From positions 1 through 37,747 of the forward strand of contig CAKZTD010000063.1 in the NCBI GenBank assembly GCA_937921595.1: a stretch of 37,747 bases of DNA, written 5' to 3'. Every line of letters starts with the position of its first letter. Positions within the stretch are counted from its first letter, which is position 1. A program made the position numbers and the translations under genes. Source of the DNA: an uncultured Saprospiraceae bacterium. Its GTDB lineage: Bacteria; Bacteroidota; Bacteroidia; Chitinophagales; Saprospiraceae. A model generated the notes under the pieces. That model saw only the letters and a program-made list of their open reading frames with translations, was not told the origin of the DNA and did no database searches. Below are positions 32,223-37,747 of this stretch, in pieces.

Positions 32223-33698
32223 TTAGTTATCTCCAAACTGATCACCTTTATCTTCATCAAACATACCTGCTAACATATCTCTAAAATTAAATTTAGAATC
32301 CACAATATCCTTCGATATCACATCAAATTCTGCAAGTCCATGTAAGACCAATTCCATGTAAGTATATTTATCTTCCTTAGAGATTCCTGCTTTCTCGACA
32401 AATTTAGCGAGTCCTGCTACTGCATCTAATTCCTTTTGATAGTCTTTGTCTTTTCCATCATTCAAAAGATCAAGTACATTTCCTGAAGCAAACCAAGTTC
32501 TTATTGTTCCATAAGGATCTTTTTGTTGGCCGCGTTGTAATTTATCCGGGTTTGGAAAATGAGTTAGGAAATGAACTTTTATAGCTGAAGATAAAAGTGC
32601 TAATGCAACCGCGTAAGGCCCTTCTTGCTCGCCTTCATAAACGAGTTCAACCTTTCCTGTCACAGCTGGTACCACGCCCCAAAAATCCATGATTCGAACA
32701 GTAGTTGATTTCTCATTATTGATCAACATTCTACGTTCTGCAGTACTCACTAAATTTTCATATCCCGAAATACTTAACCTGGCAGAGACACCACTTTTCT
32801 CATCAATGTATTCACTCTCTCTTGCTTCAAAAACGATCTGCTCTAACAGTATTTTTAAAATCTCAGGAACTTTTATCGCTTGTATTTGAGCATCAGCAAT
32901 ATTAGCTTCTTGATCCGTGATTGTTCTTGCAATCTCAATGGTCTTAGGGTAATGGGTCAAGACCTGGCTTTCAATCCGATCCTTCAAAGGTGTGATGATA
33001 CTTCCACGATTCGTGTAATCTTCTGGATTCGCTGTAAATACAAATTGGATTTCTAATGGCAATCTCAATTTGAATCCTCTAATTTGCATATCTCCCTCCT
33101 GAAGAATATTAAATAAAGAAACTTGAATTCTTGCCTGTAAATCTGGAAGCTCATTGATCACAAAAATTGAACGATGCGATCGTGGTATCAAACCAAAATG
33201 AATCACTCGTTCATCAGAGTAAGCTAACTTCATCGAAGCGGCTTTGATTGGATCAACATCTCCAACTAAATCGGCAATACTAACATCTGGTGTTGCTAAT
33301 TTTTCAACATAACGCTTATCTCGATGTACCCACTCCACAGGTGTTTTATCTCCATGTTCTGCAATCAGATCCATTGCAAATCTAGAAATCGGATTCAAAG
33401 GATCATCATTCAACTCACTACCAGCAACAATTGGCATATATTCATCTAAAAGATGAACCATCAATCTTGCGATTCGTGTTTTGGCTTGACCTCTCAATCC
33501 AAGTAACAATATATTATGACGGGAGAGAATCGCTCTTTCAATATCCGGGATTACGGTATCTTCAAATCCAAGGATGCCTTCAAAAACACTCTCCTTCTTT
33601 TTTAGTCTTTCTATCAGGTTATCTCTTAGTTCTTCTTTGATCGAACGAGACTTATAACCACTCTTCTTAAGTTCTCCTAAAGTTTTTATTTTATTCAT
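32223..33698 (-). CDS. Magnesium-chelatase-like AAA+ ATPase (BchI/MoxR-related)
   Basis: A 491-residue cytoplasmic AAA+ protein. Walker A is GLRGQAKT (67-74). The Walker B strand is IFVINELPDL (178-187), with asparagine where most families have aspartate. Then follow IQVSLFNILQEGDMQIRGFKLRLPLEI (a helix-2 insert and beta-hairpin), the sensor VFTANPEDYTNRG, and LKDRIESQ with the arginine finger. This form (N-E-L-P-D-L, A-N-P-E-D-Y-T-N-R-G) is a known clade called magnesium chelatase or sigma-54-interacting by annotation pipelines, usually working with a von Willebrand A-domain protein. No such partner is encoded in the visible part. There is no sign of a chlorophyll pathway, so metal chelation is improbable; a remodelling role is more likely. 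Confidence 0.85.
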   Translation of the reverse strand: MNKIKTLGELKKSGYKSRSIKEELRDNLIERLKKKESVFEGILGFEDTVIPDIERAILSRHNILLLGLRGQAKTRIARLMVHLLDEYMPIVAGSELNDDPLNPISRFAMDLIAEHGDKTPVEWVHRDKRYVEKLATPDVSIADLVGDVDPIKAASMKLAYSDERVIHFGLIPRSHRSIFVINELPDLQARIQVSLFNILQEGDMQIRGFKLRLPLEIQFVFTANPEDYTNRGSIITPLKDRIESQVLTHYPKTIEIARTITDQEANIADAQIQAIKVPEILKILLEQIVFEARESEYIDEKSGVSARLSISGYENLVSTAERRMLINNEKSTTVRIMDFWGVVPAVTGKVELVYEGEQEGPYAVALALLSSAIKVHFLTHFPNPDKLQRGQQKDPYGTIRTWFASGNVLDLLNDGKDKDYQKELDAVAGLAKFVEKAGISKEDKYTYMELVLHGLAEFDVISKDIVDSKFNFRDMLAGMFDEDKGDQFGDN

Positions 33699-34149
33699 GT
33701 CTTGTGACGAGGTTGTTTATGTATATGCAAATAAAGGAATAAAACATCTAAGTTAAAGGATTGTTCTAGTTTTTATTTCTGCCAGGACAAAGATTTAAAT
33801 TATTAGCATTCAAATGGTATTTTTTTATCGAAAGGAATGGTAAAATCAGGTACCAAATTGGTTTTATTTTATAAAAATTTTGATTTTTTTATAAAAACTC
33901 TTTCTTATCACTTTTCAAACACCAAAGATATCAATCAACTGACTACCAACACTTTACAAGAATCAATAAAACACAATTAGTTTAAAACCTCTATACATAA
34001 AACTGATTGATTAAATATTTTTCACTAAAACCAACGATATAAAGGCTAATTATAGCACGCTATTTGCAAAATCATAAGTAACCATTAAAGAATACATAAC
34101 GAATATTACTTGGCAAAGCCAAAACTATTTATACTTTAAAATTGAAGAT
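33699..34149. other. Divergent intergenic region, AT-rich
   Basis: The 451 bp between the AAA+ gene and the small unknown gene contain no convincing gene, stem or promoter. AAATCTTTG near 33795 on the minus strand is one base away from a -7 box and could drive the AAA+ gene. TATTTGC near 34061 on the plus strand is one base short of the box. Confidence 0.4.
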
Positions 34150-34545
34150 GTGAATAGTTTTATAAAATACATTCCAAAAAGTCTTGACGACCATAAAGCA
34201 TTTGTAGAACATTTGCTGAGTATCATTGATACTAAGTTGCAATTTGTGAAACATCGAACGAATGCACTCATATCGTCCCTTTCCACTTCTCCTATTATGG
34301 AGAACAATTCAGAATCAGATCTCATAGAATATCTTTCTCTTGACTTCGGCACACTACCTTCTGACCAAGAAGCGGCTTTCAGTCTTATTGAAAAATATAG
34401 TAAAACAACTAATTTATTGCTCTTGCTTCGTGCAAAACTCAACGAGAAAAACGTGAGTCTTATTTACGATTTGTTAAACAATGATCGTTACCTTAATTAT
34501 GATCACAATGCTCTTGGAATAATGTTGGAGAATAGCATGATCTAG
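34150..34545 (+). CDS. Small helical protein of unknown function
   Basis: A 131-residue open frame starting at GTG (34150), the first start after a stop at 34075. The composition (rich in L, S, N, K, D, few low-complexity stretches) and 24 codons of open frame before GTG are in keeping with a real gene, but no family is recognised. It has amphipathic helices (HKAFVEHLLSIIDTKLQFV, TNLLLLLRAKL, NVSLIYDLLNN) and no signal or membrane helix. It runs away from the AAA+ gene and towards the terminator of the SprB-like gene. A helical four-bundle or toxin/antitoxin-like role cannot be judged. Confidence 0.45.
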   Translation: MNSFIKYIPKSLDDHKAFVEHLLSIIDTKLQFVKHRTNALISSLSTSPIMENNSESDLIEYLSLDFGTLPSDQEAAFSLIEKYSKTTNLLLLLRAKLNEKNVSLIYDLLNNDRYLNYDHNALGIMLENSMI

Positions 34546-34747
34546 CGTTTTTCCTTTCCACTCTACCTATCTATATTTTACTCTATCAAAGACACATACT
34601 GATCATTGACTATTTCTTTCAAAAGATAGCTTTCACTCCTATAGATTGAAGAAAAGGTCTTGTGTCGCTTCGCTGATTAAATCCTATTACTCTGGAGTAA
34701 TTAAAACAAGTGATCCAATACTAATAATTGGTAGAATTTCTATCGAT

Positions 34748-34781
34748 AAAAAAAAGCGATTCCTGTTGCCAGGAATCGCTT
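34748..34781 (-). terminator. Terminator of the SprB-like adhesin gene
   Basis: A perfect 12-bp stem AAGCGATTCCTG / CAGGAATCGCTT (34754-34765, 34770-34781) with loop TTGC. On the minus strand it is followed by a run of eight T. It begins 77 bp after the stop at 34858 and is also usable by the plus-strand gene. Confidence 0.9.
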
Positions 34782-34857
34782 AATTAAAGTTTTATATAGT
34801 ATGTTTTTCTTTTAGAACAGTCAATTTTCAGCACAAGTCCAAAACCTGAAAGTCCTT

Positions 34858-37747
34858 TTATCGATATAGCTCGAGGTATCCGTTGAAGACCCTTTTCGCT
34901 TCGTCATTTAATTCTAATAAATAGTAATAAGTCCCATCTGGTAAATCTCGATTTCCTTTCCAGGTTCCATGCCATTGATTTTTATAATTAGTGGTTTCAT
35001 AAACCTTATTTCCCCATCGATTGAAAATCTGTAATTTACTATTTGGATATTCTTGAATATTTGCAATATGGAAGAAATCATTAATGCCATCTCCATTATC
35101 TGAAACCGCTGTAAAAATCACAATGTCTACACAAGAAATACAAATCGTAATTAGTGAGGTATCACAACCTGTCGGTGTACAAATAACATAGTAGAAAGAA
35201 TCTGTTCGTTCACAAATTTCTTCATCTGCATTATAAGTCAATGAACCATCGAGATTGAGTGTAGCAGTTCCCCATATAGGCTCCGTCAAAATGTAAATCG
35301 AATCTACTCCACCATATAAAGTATCATTGGCTTGAAAGTCAATAACAAACGGTGTTCCTTCAGGAATTCCAGGGCTACAGAAAGTATCAGGTGTTGCAAC
35401 TGGAGGATCAAAGTACTCCTCTACCACCACACAGAACATCGTCGTATCACAGAATCCAAAATCATCACAAACGACAACACAAGCTGAATCAACGCCTATC
35501 TCCACTCCCGTATATTCCATACAGAAACCTAGAGGGTCAATAAAGTAATCGACAAATTCTCCAGATAGATCCGCACAATAATTTTCAATCGAAACGATTG
35601 TTCCAGGTAACTCAGTAGTATCAATACAATACACTTCTGTTTGATTAATAAATACGGTATCCTTGATATAAGTTATACTCGAAACAATACAAGAATCTAC
35701 ATTGACAATCAATTCAATCGTATCGCAGACACCTAAGGCATCACAAAATTCTATGCACGCGGTATCAGTTCCGAAAATCAAACCAGAGTAAGAAATACAA
35801 TAAGTACTTTCATCTAATAAAATATCAACTGAGGTTTCATCATCTGGTTCTGTACAAACATTAGTCATAGAAACTATCGGGCCTGAAAGATTCAAAGCTG
35901 AAGTATCAACGCAATAAATATCTTGTTGATTAATACAGATGTCAAATGCATTCGTACAAGTAATAATTGTAATCAAAGTATCTGCACAACCCGAAACAGT
36001 ATCCATCACAATGATCTCATGCTCTCCTACACCTAATTGAAGTTGATAGCCATTTGGCACTGAAGTAAAATTAATTCCAAGTTCAGAAGTCGTCCCAAAA
36101 TCAATCGCTTCAATGACCATTGAACTATATGTAGAATTCGGGCCTCCTCCTGTGATAAATTGTCCAATCTGAGTAGTTGCCCAATTCCCCGTTGGATCCC
36201 AAACATTCATCGAGTCGATTAATGCAGGAATATCTTCAAACTCTCCAGAGAAGGTCGTTCCATTTACAGACCATGAGATCAAATCATATGGCCCAAGTGC
36301 TCCTTGTCCAAACAATTCCGAATAAGCGTAAACAACCAAAGAGTCAAAATCACATCCGGTAACAGGAAGCGTGTAAGGCATTCCGTTATCTAAAATTTGA
36401 TATTGTAAAATATCTTCTAGAGGATAATTGATACAAACATCAGCTAAAGATTGGCAATTCGGTGCTTCCATTATCAAGGTATCCAATCCACCAAAATAAT
36501 CACAAGAATCTGTACAAGACGGAATGATAATCGCATTTTCTATAATGATACAACCTAATGAATCTGTTACGATCAATCCGTAAATATCATCATCTAATCC
36601 ACAAATATCACCTCCATCATCAGCACCTGGAATATGAGACCAATCAAAAGTAAAAGGTGCTGTTCCTCCATTTACGGTAACATCCACACAGCCATCATTA
36701 TTACAGGCTGGTGAAACGACCAAATAGAGATCCATAGCCTCAGGTTCTCCTATTTCAAAACAAGCAGAAGTCACTAAACATCCAGCTCCATCTCCAATAT
36801 AAATACAATAATCGCCAGCTGGCAATGTTCCATTTTCATAATAATAGGTGCCATCGGTAATTACCGTATCTGCAGGAAAAACAAAAGCTCCATCGTAATT
36901 AATTTCAAAATTAATAGAACCATTATTTCCTTCAAAACAAGACACATCAAAAGTATCTGAAACAGTCATATTAGCCGTTCCAACACTATCTTCTAAAACA
37001 AAGATGAATTCCAATTCACAAGCAGAAGGATCAGTATCCATAATGGTAACAGTATAGATTCCTGAAGACAAACTATCTCTTGTTCCAGAAGTCGTATTTA
37101 AACCATCCGCCCAATTGAAATTATAATTTCCACTACCATTTAAAACATCTATAGTAACGATTCCATTACTCACTCCACAATCCGGATAATCATTCACCGT
37201 CAATGAAGCAGCTAATGGGCTTTCTTCTTCTATTTCTAACATTAAAACATTCGGACAATCAGGGTTAGCAATGGTATCCGTTAGCGTTACAAAGTAAATC
37301 CCTGCAGTCAAATCATCTCTAAAAGACCCCGTAGCCATATCTTCCCATTGGTAAAGAAAATTAGCAGGATCTAATGTTGCTGTTCCATCTGCTAATGAAC
37401 AAGTTGCAGGTGTTGTCATCGCTGTTGCATCTGGTCCATCAGAATTGGTCACCAAGACAAATACTTCCGTCATACAAGTCGGATCAATCAGGCTTGAAAC
37501 TTCTACCACATAACCACCAAATGGTAAGTCTGTTCTAATGTTTCCAAAGCCAGAAGCATTACCAGCATCTGGTATCCAATTATAATTATATAAACTATCT
37601 TCTTCTACTAAATGTATGGTCGCTGAACCATCAGCATTTCCACAAGTCGCTTCTTCTATTATTACAGAATTTAAAGTTGGAGCTTCGCAACCACATGGTT
37701 CCACTTCTACAAAATCAGAAATTATACAATCATTCGCATCGGTTACC
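34858..37747 (-). CDS. Large SprB-like T9SS type B adhesin, C-terminal part
   Basis: The reading frame is open from the window edge at 37747 to the stop at 34858 (963 residues), so the N-terminus lies outside. The edge reads VTDANDCIISDFVEV, a fragment of a SprB repeat, and four or more further repeats follow (about 37700-36480), each with a CGNADGSATI-like or C-x-x-x-G-x-x-x-I-x-V start. A unique domain (about 36480-35950) is followed by two homologous cysteine-rich modules of 85-100 residues (INQ-x-x-Y-C-V/I-D-T ... F/G-x-C-D-T), then a cadherin/Ig-like module (PPVATPDTFCSPGIP...). The type B sorting domain ends it (FTAVSDNGDGINDFFHI, FNRWGNKVYET, WHGTWKGN, GYLELYR). In relatives such proteins are surface adhesins moved by the gliding motor. 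Confidence 0.88.
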   Translation of the reverse strand, partial: VTDANDCIISDFVEVEPCGCEAPTLNSVIIEEATCGNADGSATIHLVEEDSLYNYNWIPDAGNASGFGNIRTDLPFGGYVVEVSSLIDPTCMTEVFVLVTNSDGPDATAMTTPATCSLADGTATLDPANFLYQWEDMATGSFRDDLTAGIYFVTLTDTIANPDCPNVLMLEIEEESPLAASLTVNDYPDCGVSNGIVTIDVLNGSGNYNFNWADGLNTTSGTRDSLSSGIYTVTIMDTDPSACELEFIFVLEDSVGTANMTVSDTFDVSCFEGNNGSINFEINYDGAFVFPADTVITDGTYYYENGTLPAGDYCIYIGDGAGCLVTSACFEIGEPEAMDLYLVVSPACNNDGCVDVTVNGGTAPFTFDWSHIPGADDGGDICGLDDDIYGLIVTDSLGCIIIENAIIIPSCTDSCDYFGGLDTLIMEAPNCQSLADVCINYPLEDILQYQILDNGMPYTLPVTGCDFDSLVVYAYSELFGQGALGPYDLISWSVNGTTFSGEFEDIPALIDSMNVWDPTGNWATTQIGQFITGGGPNSTYSSMVIEAIDFGTTSELGINFTSVPNGYQLQLGVGEHEIIVMDTVSGCADTLITIITCTNAFDICINQQDIYCVDTSALNLSGPIVSMTNVCTEPDDETSVDILLDESTYCISYSGLIFGTDTACIEFCDALGVCDTIELIVNVDSCIVSSITYIKDTVFINQTEVYCIDTTELPGTIVSIENYCADLSGEFVDYFIDPLGFCMEYTGVEIGVDSACVVVCDDFGFCDTTMFCVVVEEYFDPPVATPDTFCSPGIPEGTPFVIDFQANDTLYGGVDSIYILTEPIWGTATLNLDGSLTYNADEEICERTDSFYYVICTPTGCDTSLITICISCVDIVIFTAVSDNGDGINDFFHIANIQEYPNSKLQIFNRWGNKVYETTNYKNQWHGTWKGNRDLPDGTYYYLLELNDEAKRVFNGYLELYR

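Overview
The window looks like chromosomal DNA of a Bacteroidota bacterium, most likely a gliding or biofilm-forming marine or freshwater member of the Saprospiria/Cytophagia/Flavobacteriia type. The evidence is low G+C, promoter-like boxes of the TAnnTTTG type, type IX secretion (T9SS) sorting domains on three proteins (two type B, one type A), a SprB-like repeat adhesin, a CarboxypepD_reg/TonB-dependent receptor, a BlaI/BlaR1 pair, RibBA, and many lipoproteins. The exact genus cannot be read from the sequence alone. I see no tRNA, rRNA, CRISPR array, transposase, integrase or phage gene.

Layout. (1) 1-7.0 kb: a truncated VTC-domain gene, ribBA overlapping a GT2 glycosyltransferase gene (minus strand), a BlaI/MecI-type repressor with an operator-like palindrome followed by a BlaR1-type M56 peptidase (plus strand), and a GT4 glycosyltransferase (minus strand). 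(2) 7.2-11.5 kb: a cupin protein, an orphan LolD-type ATPase, a DUF389 membrane protein and a cryptochrome-DASH/photolyase gene. (3) 11.8-13.4 kb: three co-directional genes for a lipoprotein, an SCO1-type copper/thiol lipoprotein and a lipid-anchored mono-haem cytochrome c, which together suggest a small respiratory or copper-handling unit. (4) 13.6-19.1 kb: a giant T9SS type B surface protein (choice-of-anchor L, CUB-like and Ig-like modules) and a small beta-barrel protein with a large hairpin in its leader. (5) 19.3-23.2 kb: small membrane proteins and lipoproteins (DUF1648, a DUF6624-like lipoprotein, DoxX-like, DUF6090-like) and a FlaR-type P-loop kinase-like protein. (6) 23.3-25.7 kb: an Ala/Lys-repeat histone-H1-like protein, about 1.3 kb of very AT-rich DNA without a credible gene, and ndk. 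(7) 25.8-31.1 kb (minus strand): an intracellular YD-repeat-like protein, a secreted peptidylarginine/agmatine deiminase-family enzyme with a T9SS tail, and a TonB-dependent receptor. (8) 31.3-37.7 kb: a TsaC/YrdC family protein, a magnesium-chelatase-like AAA+ ATPase, a small unknown protein, and the 3' end of a very large SprB-like adhesin that runs off the window.

Working together: the surface proteins, the secreted deiminase, the TonB receptor and the two glycosyltransferases describe a cell envelope that exports large adhesins and enzymes by T9SS. The SCO1/cytochrome c unit points to aerobic respiration. The photolyase indicates light exposure.

The most unusual material is not a single gene. 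The spacers repeatedly carry long imperfect palindromes built from short repeated words. One family is present in at least two clear copies and one degenerate copy. Other points worth attention are a GTP cyclohydrolase II domain that has lost its zinc cysteines, a secreted PPAD-like deiminase with its catalytic residues intact, BlaR1 with two tandem plug-like modules, and the long AT-rich desert beside the histone-like gene.
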